From Anniella stebbinsi (taxonomy: Eukaryota > Chordata > Lepidosauria > Squamata > Anniellidae), in assembly GCA_029215795.1 (NCBI GenBank), contig JARDYH010000004.1, forward strand, positions 35,344,001-35,408,000: a stretch of DNA of 64,000 bases. The letters are read 5' to 3'. Positions 43,168-54,803 of this stretch are shown piece by piece. A program made the position numbers and the translations under genes. Every line of letters begins with the position of its first letter. Position 1 is the stretch's first letter. The notes beneath the pieces are model-generated. The model was not told the DNA's origin and searched no databases. It worked only from the letters and a program-made list of their open reading frames with translations.

Positions 43168-43192
43168 TAGGGTGACCATATGAAACGGAGGG
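43168..43192. mobile_element. Left piece of a TAGGGTGACC MITE split by an LTR
   Basis: TAGGGTGACCATATGAAAC up to AGGG; the MITE resumes at 43688 with AGGGCTCC and ends GTCACTCTA at 43823. Confidence 0.75.
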
Positions 43193-43687
43193 TGATAGCC
43201 AAAGCGAAGCCATCTTTGCTTACAAGTACAGAATGCTGGGAATACTTGCTGAAGGAAAATTCAAAGTGCGTATGCGACAGAAAAGGCCTTGCCACAAGCC
43301 TGGTTTCATCTGGTTATAGCATTTGTCCTAATGCAAGGCCATCAGCGTACCTTATCTGAAGCTACAGAATCTACCCCGGCAACAACTGAAACATGCGCAG
43401 TAGCTTTCAACAGTGTGTCAAAGGGCAGTGACTCTCTCATTGGAATGCATGGGGTTTTGCTTGCGCTTGGGCTGTATAAAGTAGTGACGTAGATCATATG
43501 CTGTATAGTATAAAAGGGGGGGCTTGCGTGCCCCTAGGTGTGACTCTGGTGAGCTGGGAGCTTGCTAGAGTGCACCCGCTCAGCTGAATGTAATAAAAGT
43601 GCGTTGGATCAGATCTTTGGAGTCTGTGCTTCTTAGTGGGAATTGGCATATCTCCTAGGAAAACGAGCCTGTTACTTTTGGGCAACA
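43193..43687 (+). mobile_element. Solo LTR of an endogenous retrovirus
   Basis: 495 bp beginning TGATAGCC and ending GGCAACA, flanked by AGGG on both sides (43189-43192 and 43688-43691). A TATA box TATAAAAG lies at 43509-43516 and a polyadenylation signal AATAAA at 43592-43597, about 80 bases apart. This spacing matches the short R region of gammaretrovirus-like LTRs, as does a 4-bp duplication. A GCAGTAGC-CAAAGGG-rich U3 lies upstream. No viral gene remains; the proviral body was lost by LTR-LTR recombination. The open frame at 43289-43492 within U3 is not viral coding sequence. Confidence 0.75.
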
Positions 43688-43823
43688 AGGGCTCCTGTAT
43701 CTTTTAGAAAAGGGAATTTTATCAGATGTCTTTTGTACGCATGTAGCACCTGGTGAAATCCCCTCTTCATCACAACAGTTAAAGCTGCAGGAGCCCTGCC
43801 CTCTTTTGAAATTAGTCACTCTA
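43688..43823. mobile_element. Right piece of the MITE split by the ERV LTR
   Basis: It continues 'agggctcctgtatc...gggaatttt' and ends 'agtcactcta', the standard right end of the family. Confidence 0.75.
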
Positions 43824-43890
43824 CAAAAGAAAGTAGGGCTCCTGCATTTTGCGGTATAAAATGCAATAAATAAATACATAAATACATAAA

Positions 43891-44090
43891 TATCTAAGGT
43901 CCTCCTCCATGTGCCTATCAGAGGGAAGCTCAGAGAATGGCAAAAAGGGAGAGGGCCTTCTCAGTGGTGGCCCCCAACAAGGCCCGTCTGGCGCCAACAT
44001 AGAGTTCACACCCTTGGCTGGAATACTGAAGTGTTTAAGATGAACAATCACTGAAACAGACCTACCCAAAGTCTTTTCATTATAATTTAG
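43891..44090 (+). mobile_element. L2-like LINE 3' fragment
   Basis: 'agagggccttctcagtggtggccccc' encodes ERAFSVVAP in the plus strand, like the RTFSSAAPRLWN segment near the C-terminus of the L2 copies at 52 and 60 kb. It is preceded by an A-rich tail (ataaataaatac) of another element at 43855-43890. Broken and short. Confidence 0.45.
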
Positions 44091-44323
44091 GTGACCTTTG
44101 TTTTGATCAGCTCAATACAGGACGACCATAGAGTCAATCCTCCACAAGGAAGTCAGACAGAACCTCCAGTAGGCCTCCTTGAAGCCAGCTCAGGATTTAT
44201 GCAAGAGAAAGACAGATGCCCAACCTGCATGTCCATCCAGATTCAAAGATGGTAAATTCTTACTCCCCCTCCCAGTGATTTCATAGTTAATAATGTGCTT
44301 GCTCTTAATATACTGCAATCTAC

Positions 44324-44643
44324 TAGGCTGACCATATGAAAAGGAGGACAGGGCTCATGTAACTTTAACAGTTGTAGAGAAAAGGGAATTTCAGCCAGTG
44401 TCATTTGTATGCAATTAGTTCCGGTTGAAATTCCCTCTTCATCACAACAGTTAAAGGTGCAGTCACTATACTAGAGTGACCATATACAAAAGAAGGCAGG
44501 GCCCCTGCAACTTTAACTGTTGTGATGAAGAGGGAATTTCATCAGGAACTAATTGCATTCAAATGACACTGGCTGAAATTCCCTTTGCTCTACAACTGTT
44601 AAAGTTACATGAGCCCTGACCTGGATTTGATCTGGTCAGCCTA
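44324..44643. mobile_element. Complete head-to-head double TGACC MITE
   Basis: A 320-bp palindrome from TAGGCTGACCATATG to GGTCAGCCTA. Each half is a whole MITE unit; the inner ends meet at 'ctatactagagtgacc'. Flanking octamers do not match. Partial relatives lie at 33289 and 39687. Confidence 0.75.
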
Positions 44644-46239
44644 CTGTATAATATTGTATAATTTCCTGCTATTACCATTAAAGCCATAGTTCAAAGTTAA
44701 GCCCACGGATATGTATGTTTACTCTCTTCCATGTATTGATAGTTTTGTATCAGCTATTTTCTATTTGATTTTAAAGTGAAATGTTTAATCCTCCCCTCCC
44801 AGTGTGCAGTGAGCCTGGTCCAAATTGGGTTCACATGCATTTACTCAACAGTAAAAAAATATAAAAATTTAAAAATTAATCCTCAGCTACATGCTCTGCA
44901 ATTAACATAACGTGTTGTTTGACCCTTGCAATCTGCCTGGGAAGGATTTGTATCCTGAAAGGAGGGATATAATTATGATAAATACGTAAATAAATATGTA
45001 CATTAATATTTACAATTTTCTCCCTGCCAAGTGTACACTTGGAGGGAATTGAGGTTTGTCCCCATTTAATGTGTGAAATGGCCCCTAAGCCAAGAGGTGT
45101 CTTGTAAAAAAGCAGCTGAATAGTTACAATAAATATAATTCCCTTGGATCCAAGACCATGCCATAGTTATTTAATGGTAAGCAGTGTGTGTGCTGATTGA
45201 GACAATGAGATTTAAGAGAGTTCCAAAAGGCTTTATTGACTAGAGCAATGGCAAATCCAAGATGCGTGAAATGAAACACTGAAGTATTAAAGCAGAAATG
45301 GCATAAAATGAGATTACACTGAAAGATTAAGCACAAAATGAAACTACAGGTTTAACATAAATTGCAGTGCACACCGAGAACTGTGAACATTACATAAGAG
45401 TACAACGTAAATGTGCTGGAAAACTAAATAGAAGCAGATATTCAGAATGTGAAATACATGTTTCTTGCAAATTACAATACAGAATTAAGAATGTTATTAC
45501 AGACGATGTCAGGTTGATTTGGTCACAGAGCAATGAAACGGTGGAGTCTAACAGAGGTTCATGCTGCTCAGATCAGATAGGGAGAAAGGATTCGGAGAAT
45601 GAGTTATTTTCTATAGTAATTTCTCTGGGGTGTCTGGGAGATGAGCCCAAATATTGGTAATCTTCCAAAGAGCTATCCATTTATTTATGTACAGTTTAAC
45701 AGTACAGTCCTGTACATGTCTATTCAAAAGTAAATCTCATTGAGTTCAATAGGGCTTACTCCTAGGAAACTGGATATAGGATTGCAGCCTTAATCTACTC
45801 TGTTCTGAGTACTTTAGCATTTGCAGCAGTCCTGGATAAATATTTTTAAATGCTCCCCTCTTCTAAGGGATCAAACTATATACAAAATATTCAGATGCTA
45901 ACTTTAAAGTTTTGGTTTATAACCTGTTACAGCCAGGTGCTGAGTCTGAATGGAGAAGAGAGAGAACTCTGCAGTTCAGCATTATGTTTTATGAGAATAG
46001 GAAACAATAGGAAATGCAGAATCTATACAATCACCCCAGTCCAGAAGTCAGCACCATGTTATGCATGTGAAGTACCTGCATCCATGGATTCCCATGTCAT
46101 TTCTCAATGGAAAGCAGATGGACTCATTGGAGTGTAGGTGTATCTATTAAATAACCCCCATCCCCCAACTCTCTTGCATAGATGCAGATATTTCGGTTCA
46201 TTGATGTTGTTATGGGATACAGTGACACATAGAGCATAA
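44644..46239. other. Unassigned non-coding stretch
   Basis: No gene recognised. About 45715-45795 is the short repeat 'ttgagttcaatagggcttactcc...ataggattgcagcc' that also occurs near 59780. Confidence 0.4.
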
Positions 46240-46242
46240 TCA

Positions 46243-46452
46243 GATGAGCATTTTATAGCACGCTCGTTACTGGCCACTCACGGGTCCTTTCGACAATGGC
46301 GTGCTCCTTCTTCATGTCTCCTGCGTGTATCTGCTCCTTCTGCCATTTTTTTTTGTGGTAAAATAATCCACAAAAAATGTGACTTCTGATTTATTGCAAA
46401 ATTGCTCACCATTTCCTGCCATGTACAGAGACGTTTCGCTATAAAATGCCCA
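46243..46452. mobile_element. Short MITE with GCATTTTATAGC ends
   Basis: GATGAGCATTTTATAGC at the left is mirrored by GCTATAAAATGCCC at the right, about 210 bp apart, with an AT-rich hairpin 'ttttttgtgg...ccacaaaaaa' in the middle. Class unknown; borders approximate. Confidence 0.5.
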
Positions 46453-46639
46453 CTAGAGGGCGCCATCCCACTATATTCAACGGGCCACGTGGTTGCTGCT
46501 TACTTCCCCTTTCTCCCCTGTGTGAGATTCTTCTTGTCTATATCCCCAAAGAGAAGCAGGAAGCAAAAGCAATGGTAAGGAAACATGTTTTTTCCCCCCA
46601 TCTGAAAGAGCTCTGAGATAGCTAAGACTGGAAAAATGT

Positions 46640-47015
46640 AATTTTTATTATATTTATTTTTTTATTTATTGCATTTCTATATGCCCAATAGCTGAAGCTC
46701 TCTGGGTGGTTCACAAAAGTTAAAACCATCATAAATCAAAGTAAAAGACAAACAACAGTATAAAACAAACAACAGTATAAAACACAATATAAAAATACAA
46801 TATAAAAGCACAACCAGGGTAAAACTGAGCAGCAATGCAGAGAGCTATACAGTTTTAAAATACAGATTTAAAATAAAGATTTAAAACAGCAAAGTTAAAA
46901 GACTAAGAAGATAAACTGTTAAAATACTGCAAGAATAAAAAGATCGTCACTTGGCGTCGAAAAGAGTATAATGCAGGTGCCAGGCGAACCTCTCTAGGGA
47001 GCTCATTCCACAGCT
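46640..47015 (-). mobile_element. L2-like LINE 3' fragment
   Basis: The plus strand starts with an AT-rich tail (tttatttatt) and reads 'ttctatatgcccaatagctgaagctctctgggtggttcac', then ends with 'caggcgaacctctctagggagctcattccacagctggg'. This is the usual layout of the 3' part of L2-type elements in reverse; 58650-58975 is a similar piece. Confidence 0.5.
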
Positions 47016-47148
47016 GGGTTGCCTCCTGCTAGCCACCAGGTTAAGAGATGGGAATGAGTTTTACAGACTAACAAGAGCTTCTGTTCCTCAGTCTGAGTTA
47101 GAAAATAGGGACTGCCTCATTTCCATCAAGCATGCAGGCCCTCTAAGA

Positions 47149-47468
47149 CCAGGGTATTGAACCTCCGGCCTGTGGGCTAAATTCAGTCCACCTGGGGCCC
47201 CCAAATGGCCACACATCCTTTCCCCCTAACCATCAATAATATGGTAGTTCCCTGGTATGGGCTCCCCCCCCCCATCCTAAATGATTGAAATACTTCTCCT
47301 AAGGCATAATTACTAGTAGTAAAATCTTGGAGCTAAAATATGCTGGTATTTTGGATCCACTCCTTTTGTCCCACCTCCATTTGACCTGCCCACATGACAG
47401 TGTGACCCCCCCAAAGCTTCTCCAAACTTGAATTTGATGATCATAATCAAAGATGTTCAACACGCCTG
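47149..47468. mobile_element. hAT-like MITE at the edge of a Harbinger-like element
   Basis: Ends CAGGGTATTGAAC and GTTCAACACGCCTG are inverted repeats with a few changes. Flanks CTCTAAGA (47141-47148) and CTCTAAGG (47469-47476) match at seven of eight positions. The right duplication includes the first two bases of the Harbinger-like element, so this hAT copy probably arrived second. Confidence 0.65.
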
Positions 47469-47474
47469 CTCTAA

Positions 47475-48596
47475 GGCCCCCTCTACAAGATTTCACTTTG
47501 ATGCCCAGTTGCCTGATTATGCGCATTTCCTGATAAGTGTGTTTATGCCTAATCCATATACACGAGAGGTGTAGCAGCGCATTACTAGCTGTATGAAACA
47601 TGCTTTAAAGTTGTTGACATGCATGCAAATGTTGCTGAAAGTAATGCGCTTTGTCCCGGGAAACTGTCCAAACAGGTTTTCCATCCTTTATTCTCCCCGC
47701 ATATCAGAATCTCCCGCCTTTGGTTACCTAGGTTACCTGCCGGGAATGACGTGGTTAACCTGTTTGGCTACCTCTCTCCCTGCCCCCTTTGGCTGATTGC
47801 CATTTGAACTGAACTGCTCAGGAGTAAATGGAAATGTGCCTCATAAGTTTCCCCCTCCAGCACCCTTTGAAAACTTATTTATAGTCAGGGCTGCCTCTCT
47901 CTCCCCCCCACTTCACCCGATTGCCATTTGAACTGAACTGCTCAGGAGTAAATGGGAATGTGCCTCGCACACACACACGCCAAAACAGACAGGGGGATGC
48001 TGCTGCTTTCCTTCCCCCTCCTCTTCCCAGTGAGCACACACACACACACACACACACAACTCATGTCAGGAACCCAGCAAGAAGCGAGGGGACGATATGT
48101 CTAAGCTGATCGCTAATTATGCGCACATCCGCACATCCTTACTACCCCCTTTACTTCTCGTGAAACCACCTCCATCTGGCCCCATGTCTCCATGAACAAA
48201 ATATTCTATCAGGGGAGTTAAAATAAACTTTATTTTCAGTTTACATTGGGTCACCTCTTCCTGGAGCTTCCATCCAGAGAGACAGAGAACAAGGAGGAAG
48301 TTGCAAGCAGGAGACAGGAAATAAAATTAAACGAAAAAGTGGGAGGATTTCCCAGCGAAGGGGCAGTTCTATGCATGACATCAGGATCACAGTCCGCCCA
48401 CTCTGATCTTTAATGCGCCTCCTCAGAAAGTTGTTTACACGAACATAAGGCACTCTTACTCCCGCGGTAAATTAAAAGTCGCTATTTAACGTGCATTCGA
48501 AAATGCGAATAATCGGAGATAAAACACGCCTGGACCCCTGATTTGCGCTCCGCTCTCGTAGAGGTAAATTTGGTAATGCGCCTTGTAGAGGCACCC
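47475..48596. mobile_element. Harbinger-like element, GCGC-rich family, 1.1 kb
   Basis: Inverted ends GGCCCCCTCTACAAG (47475) and CTTGTAGAGGCACCC (ending 48596), flanked by TAA on each side (47472-47474 and 48597-48599). TAA/TWA duplications are the mark of PIF/Harbinger elements. It shares ends and ATGCGC words with the 345-bp copy at 3067. The interior contains a tandem repeat of about 126 bp: 'attgccatttgaactgaac' occurs at 47797 and again at about 47921. No transposase domain is visible; non-autonomous. Confidence 0.8.
48030..48058. repeat. (CA)n microsatellite
   Basis: Perfect CA run inside the Harbinger-like element. Confidence 0.9.
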
Positions 48597-48599
48597 TAA

Positions 48600-50628
48600 T
48601 ATTTATGTCCAGCATAGATTAATCTGAACAAGGACTGATATGAGGAGATTCTTCCTTAAGCTGATGAGATGAATTTCTGCCCCTTTCAGTACTATATCTG
48701 GGCAAATATAAAGAATGTAAAGTTTGGCTTTCCTTTCCAATGTGCATATTACTTTCAGTTTCTGATGACATCAAATGGGGAAGTATGCCCATGCAGCAGG
48801 TTTTAGCTATGGGTGGCTTGTTTGTTTAGCAGACGTGAAAGGAGTTAGTTAGATCTGCAGAATATAGTAAGCTTGTCTTTGAAGTGGCATTTGCAGTTAT
48901 TACTTTTCACAAGGGCTGCAGCAGAATGACCTTTCCCCCACCAGCTTCATTCTTGTATCTCTGCACATGGAATGTGTGTGCTTGAGCATGTCTTCCAGCT
49001 TCCTATGCTGTTTGATTGCATCTCTTCTGGCCTCCTTGAGGTTTGAATCCAAGAAACACAGGCTTCGATTGTAAGGCAGCTGCTTGGACAAAACACCTCC
49101 GGATGGATCCAAATTAGACAAAGAATCACGGGAGGTAAGAAATTTTGATGGAGCACAGAATTGCTCCCTGACTGTTCCCAGTGCTTAACTGCTAGATGTT
49201 TCTACATAGCGTCCATTTCTACATAAGCTTGATAGCAAGCCAAGGAAGTGATGAATAATGGAACAGAGTGTTTTTAGCCCTTGGTACAGTTTCTCTCCCA
49301 CTCGATCTCCTACATACATTAGAGAAACCACATGTTAGCTGATGGGCAAGTGGCAATAGCACAAATGTCTGGGTGAATTGACAGAAAGTCATACCATTAC
49401 TTAGGCAGATATAGTACCAGTACTGACAGGCACCTGACAGAGAGCTACAAGCTTTGCTAGTCAGAGGATTGATCAGTACAATAGCTTATAGGTAGGCGGA
49501 AAAAGCACTGAGGATCTTTTCATGTCTCATCTGCAACTAAAGCAAATGTGGATTTCACCAAGAGGTGAATGAGTTTTTCCCTTTGTTGGCTTTAAAGTCT
49601 AAATGATGGCTCTTTGGGAGAGTGCACACAGAGTGCAGCTCTTGATTGATTAAAGACAGTGTGTTTTGGCTCTTGATCTCGGGCAGGATAAATGGAGAGA
49701 GTATCACAGGCATAGGAACAAGCCGGAGCTCCACAGATCTGAGGGCATCAATATCATGAGCTTGTAAATATTTTTGACTGTTTTGAACAGACTTTTGTGT
49801 GTTTGAAATTCTGGCTTTTGCATAGGGCATTTCGCAAAGTGGGCAAATTGACAAAAAAGCGGGTAATTACGAATGTGTTTGTGCGCCCCTTGAACTTTTG
49901 CTGAACTTCTGTTGTCTTCACTTTTTCCTCTGTCTTCTGTTCCTGGGTAAAGTCTCTGCCATTCCAATTTAGTTCTTTGTGAGGCTTAATGTTGAAGTGG
50001 CATAAAAAATGCTGGGTCCCCATTCTGGAGACCCCTACGCCCTTGAAGGAAAAACAGTGCAGTTATGAAAGGTCCATCTCAAACAATACTTCATCTTCAA
50101 AAGCCCTCTATGTAAACAGTGAAGTTATTTGAACAGTAAAGTGCTCAAACTGCTAGAACTTTATTCTATAAATATAGAATTATTTTTTAAAAAATCAGTG
50201 GGTTAAATCCTGGAGATGTCACTATCCCCAGACTTTACTCTTTTAATGTTTAGTGATAACTGTGACCTCCCAAAATGAAGGAGACTAGATCTTTTCATAT
50301 AATCATCTACTACATTTTGGGTAGTGCATACTTCCTAAAACCATTGTACTAGTTAAGGCCATAATAGAAGGAATGTTCTCTACCAGAACAAATAAAGTGA
50401 GAGCTGTAGAGATGCAAGCTAGCCTCGGAGTTTCAGTGGAGCTTTGTATGTGCCAGTATGATCATAAAATGTGTGAATTATGGTTATCCTCATCAAGGAT
50501 GCTTGCCTGTATACATCAAGAGCTGCTGGAAAAAAGCCATGTCTACTGCGTAGACTGAGAATCCTGTAAGCCATAGTTGCCCAGAGGCTTCTGGGAAATG
50601 GCTGCCTTGGCTTCCCACAGCACAGCAT
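48600..50628. other. Unassigned repeat-poor stretch
   Basis: No gene recognised; overlapping short frames at 49555-50023 have no motifs. Confidence 0.4.
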
Positions 50629-50633
50629 GCTAG

Positions 50634-51083
50634 TGCATCTTGCTAATTGCTAGGAAAATGGATCAGAGACGTCTCACACCTGCACCTTATATGTCCAGGC
50701 CTAGCAAGCTGGACAGAGTAATAACGAGTTTACATTCCAAAGCTGTTGAGCTTTGAGAAGCAAGGCCAAAGCAGTTAGTTTGCAAGAAGATAAGATGCCT
50801 GCCTATGCTAATGACGTAACTGCTTCAAAGTTATTGCTTGATGCTTGTACCGCTGCCAAGCACAGAACAGTATATCAATTGCTTTCGCCCCCACCCATGG
50901 GCCCAGATGGGTCAGCAGCTTCGTGAGAATCTGCTGTCTGAGTCCACACCGTTTATTAGGTATGCTTGTATAGGTCTTAAAATACTTAATAAACTGTCTC
51001 CTTGTAAGTAAACCTTTGAATCTGGGTATGTGGTTTCCATGATGCTTAAAGGAACAAACAGCCAGGGGCCCTGAGATGTTACA
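50634..51083 (+). mobile_element. Candidate solo LTR
   Basis: 450 bp beginning TGCATC and ending TTACA, with GCTAG and GCTAC at the flanks (four of five positions). A TATA-like TATATC lies at 50871 and AATAAA at 50988-50993. These signals and the length fit a retroviral or Ty3 LTR. Borders rest on a weak duplication, so the assignment is moderate. Confidence 0.45.
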
Positions 51084-51432
51084 GCTACCTTGGGTTTTGT
51101 TTGCTGGATGACTTTCCTAGGATGTTCAGGGTTTGGTATATTCAAGGAATGAGATTTTATAGCTCACTTTTCTGCCCAAGGACTGTTTATAACAACCAGG
51201 AGATGTGGAGGAAATCTTTGATTCCGATAATGAGAGATTAGTAAAGTGGAGAGACTCTGTGATTGCTTCAGATGTTGAACATCTTGAATATAAATAAGTT
51301 ATGGAAAGACCGATCAGATCACTGCACCAGCTGGATTTATTCATTACTGTGAAGAAAATGGGAGATGTCTAGGGTTGGCATTTAACCTTACTAGGGCAGA
51401 GATGGATCAGTAGCCCCCAAATTCTTTTTCAA

Positions 51433-51455
51433 ATGTGTGTGTGTGTGTGTGTGTG
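51433..51455. repeat. (TG)n microsatellite
   Basis: Perfect TG run. Confidence 0.9.
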
Positions 51456-51465
51456 TCTGGGTTTG

Positions 51466-51680
51466 TGTGATGTAAGGTTGGAGCGCTGGACTTGGTTCAC
51501 GGAGACTTCACTCATCATGAAGTTTACTACATGACCTTGAACTAGTCCCTTTTTCTCAATCTAACCTGCTTCATGGGGTTGCTGTGAAGATAAAATGAGA
51601 CACCCCCCACCCCATGTGTAGCACCATATGCTCCTGGAAAAGGGTGGGTTATGAGTATAAAAGCAAAATGAATGTTAAGA
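51466..51680 (+). repeat. Sauria-like SINE, diverged
   Basis: 'aaggttggagcgctggactt' resembles the A-box side; 'gaccttgaactagtccc', 'taacctgcttcatggggttgctgtgaagat' and 'ggtgggttatgagtataaa' follow in the usual SINE order. Confidence 0.6.
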
Positions 51681-51800
51681 GTGCTGCAGTAGTGTTACAT
51701 TAAGACCTTTTACGATGTAGTACACTCACAACTATTGCAGTTTATAAGAGGTTTACTCATGATTGACTAGTAGTATATGCAGCAGTATGGTTGTAGCAGA

Positions 51801-51871
<71 letters not shown>

Positions 51872-51877
51872 TATTAC
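51801..51877. repeat. (AAT)n/(ATT)n palindromic microsatellite at an L2 3' end
   Basis: About 11 AAT units switch directly to about 13 ATT units, forming a perfect inverted repeat. It adjoins the L2 3' end that starts 'acccgcctctccc'. Confidence 0.9.
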
Positions 51878-52690
51878 CCGCCTCTCCCTCCGGATCGAGG
51901 TGGGGAACAACATCATCATAAAACACACAAAACTGATTAAAAATACATAAAACCAGTATATCATTAAAATACTGATAAAACACCAATAAAACACTTAAAA
52001 TTCATCTGAGTAGGCCTGCCGGAAGAGCTCAGTCTTTATAGATCTTTTAAATTCCTGAAGACTGGTAAGTTCACGGATCTCTCCTGGCAGGTCATTCCAT
52101 AATCTGGGAGCGGCAGAAGAGAAGGTCCTCTGGGTAACAGTTGTCAGTCTAGTTTTTGTTGACTGTAATAAATTCTTCCCAGAGGACCTACGCGTGCGGG
52201 GCAGATTGTATGGGAGAAGGCAATCCCGCAGGTAACCTGGACCCAAACCATGTAGGGCTTTAAAGGTAATGACCAACACTTTGTACTTCGCCCGGAAACT
52301 AACTGGCAGCCAGTGGAGAGATTTCAAAGCTGGTGTGATATGGTCACCCCTAGGTGTACCAGTGACCAACCTGGCTGCCATATTTTGAACTAGTTGACGT
52401 TTCTGGACTAGGCACAGAGGTAGCCCTATGTACAGTGCATTGCAGAAGTCGAGTCTCAAAGTTACCAGCGCGTGCACTACCGTCTTGAGGTCTTCCAACT
52501 CTAGGAAGGGGCGCAGCTGGCATATCAGCCGAAGCTGATAGTAGGCACTCCTGGCCGTCACATCTATCTGGGCTGTCATTTGGAGCGACGGATCCAGGAG
52601 CACCCCCAAGCTGTGAACACAGTCTTTCAGGGGGAGTGTAACCCCATCCAGAACTGGTTGACACACCTCCAACCCCAGGTTGTGGGAAGC
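51878..52690 (-). mobile_element. L2 LINE, 3' part, copy A
   Basis: Minus-strand L2 element; its 3' end 'gagggagaggcggg' abuts the AAT/ATT repeat and its 5' truncation is near 52690. It is very similar to copy B at 60104-61170 over its whole length. Confidence 0.85.
51995..52672 (-). pseudogene. L2 ORF2 C-terminal region, copy A
   Basis: An uninterrupted 225-codon frame covering the part of L2 ORF2 behind the reverse-transcriptase active site. Recognisable blocks include LGVLLDPSLQM, RSAYYQLRLI, HALVTLRLDFCNALY, QNMAARLVTG, LHWLPVSFRAKYKVL and RTFSSAAPRLWNDLP, in the order found in L2/Rex-type elements. The YADD-containing part is missing through 5' truncation, so no active enzyme can be made. 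Confidence 0.8.
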
Positions 52691-54655
52691 TTTTGACCTG
52701 TGTTCTCAGTGGTTTACTTCTGCTCTTTAGGTATACACACAAAATGATTCCATAGCCATAGAGACTGTTATCTTCTTGCTACTTAACCCAACATGACAAA
52801 TAACAGGCACTAAATGTTTTCTCTTTGTTTCCAAGCTCAGCAGAGTGGTGCAGATACATAATGCTGAAGTCCTCTCTCCATGCATAGGTCTCTGCCTTGG
52901 ACATATGAGACCTCCTTCGTATGAGAGCAGCTGGGAGACTGGCAGGGGTTTTGGCCTGTCATTGTTTTTGCAGTTAGTCTAACAAATGAGATAAAGGCAC
53001 ACATGCTTCTGTGAGTTGTCAGCATCATGTACATGCTCCCAGGCCTTTTGTCCCACTGCCAAGTGTCATTTGGCCTTCAGCCCTGTATTGTTTCCTCAGC
53101 GGTGTTCACAGACACTGGACCATTCCAAAGCACTTTACTTTTGCTGCTGCTCATAAAGCGCATGGCCCCGAGATGTCATAACATCAACTTGTCATGCTGG
53201 TAGGGCCCCAAAAGCATATTGTTTTTTATAGCTCGACTTTTTATCCTTGCTCACATCTTGAACACACATTCTTCATCACACAATTGCCTCCACACAGGAT
53301 TTATAGTGCTCTAGGATTTTTTCTACCAATGAGAACTTTTTTTAGTCAATGCACCACTAATGTGGTGTTCGCTTCCAGCTGAAATTTGCCAAAGCCCATG
53401 GATCTGCCAAGGCCCATGGGTAGGGGAGATTTTGAAAGATGTACTTGGTGTGGATTTTGCTTAAGCCAATAGGTTTGGGGTGTGGTGCCATGGGTAGATA
53501 TCATTTATATTTCAAACATAAAATATCTGCTCTGAAACCTTGAGATGGGCTGGGCAAAAAATGTAAATACTTAGGACCTTTTCTAAAAAAAAAATTGTCA
53601 ACTACTCCATCCGCTCTTAGGGTTGGGTTATATTTTTTTAATTTCCCTGATGCAGCTATATGAATAGTGTGGGTGTTTTTTTTTCTTTTTTCTTTTTTTC
53701 TTTTGTTTTTACAGCCACATGTAGTCAGTGGTGTGTTGACTCTGAAAATCCAACCATGTGGCTGCTCCATGTTGCAAGCAATTCAACTCACATGGTTCCA
53801 GTGTTATTCACCATCACAACCCCTTTATTTGTGTTGTTTGCAATTGTGTGATGGAAAACAATGGAATTGTGTACAGAGCCACACGGCATCTTGCCACATC
53901 CAGTTGCCTTTACATGTCTGGGTTTTCAAGGCTCCGGGGTGTGTGTGTGTTAGTTGGTTCCTAGTATAGAGTATTCCTGTGTTTGTTTGTTTTGGTATGA
54001 ACATATTTGAGACACTTGATTAGCTACATTCACATGCAGTACTGCCCAGGAAAAGGATGCACATGAAGCACTTTTGGCTTTATAAATTGGTGGACTTGAT
54101 TCTGTTGCTAAAATCTGTACTGACTAGCTCAGTGTGCCTATTCTAAGCCAACAGGTATGGGTAATCCATTGAACTGATTCCTGATGGAGATTAAACACTG
54201 CAGGTATTTGCGATGATTGAAAAACTCTCAGTGATCTTGGTCATAAGCTCACATGTCCCTTTGTTATGTCTGGGTTGCATGTGCCCTTTGTTATGTCTGG
54301 GTTGCATGTGCAAACATATGTATCATACAGGCTCACTTGTTATCTCCCATGTCAAACCCTGTGACGTAGTGTGTGAAACGCTCCTGAATCTCGACACTAA
54401 GTAATTGCTGTAGTGGGTTGAGAATTTTCATGTCATTTCAAAATACCGGTACTAGGTTTCATTGGGACTGTTCCTCAGTACAGATATGTTTGTTTTAAGA
54501 ATTCAGGTTAGTGTTTGCTGTGTTTGGAGGTGGGTGTGGAAGGGGTGACATTTTACTATGTGTACTGCATTTGGATGTTATCTGTCTAACTTACCTGTGT
54601 GGGTTGGGATGCTACTCTGTCTTGTTTGGGAACTTTGTGAGAATCAACTCTCATA
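52691..54655. other. Unassigned non-coding stretch with a 27-bp tandem repeat
   Basis: No gene recognised. At 54257-54310 the unit starting CCCTTTGTTATGTCTGGG is present twice, back to back. A T-rich tract lies at 53675-53710. Confidence 0.45.
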
Positions 54656-54803
54656 GGCCCTTTCCGCACCAGGCAGTTTGCCTGGGATGGACCTCGGCTG
54701 CTCCCTGTGCTCCGATGGTGTGTATTAGGTACTCCCAGGATCACCCTCCCTCCCTCTACACCCAGGGGCTATCCAAGGCAAAACACCTGGTGTGGAAAGG
54801 GCC
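54656..54803. mobile_element. Short MITE with GGCCCTTTCC ends
   Basis: 148 bp with inverted ends GGCCCTTTCCGCACCAGG and CCTGGTGTGGAAAGGGCC; further inward 'ttgcctgggat' pairs with 'atccaaggcaa'. Flanking ATA and ACA could be a decayed 3-bp duplication. Harbinger-like by ends. Confidence 0.7.

Noticed and set aside
43289..43492. 67-codon frame inside the ERV LTR
   Set aside because: It lies in the U3 region of a solo LTR and has no motif; not a viral gene.
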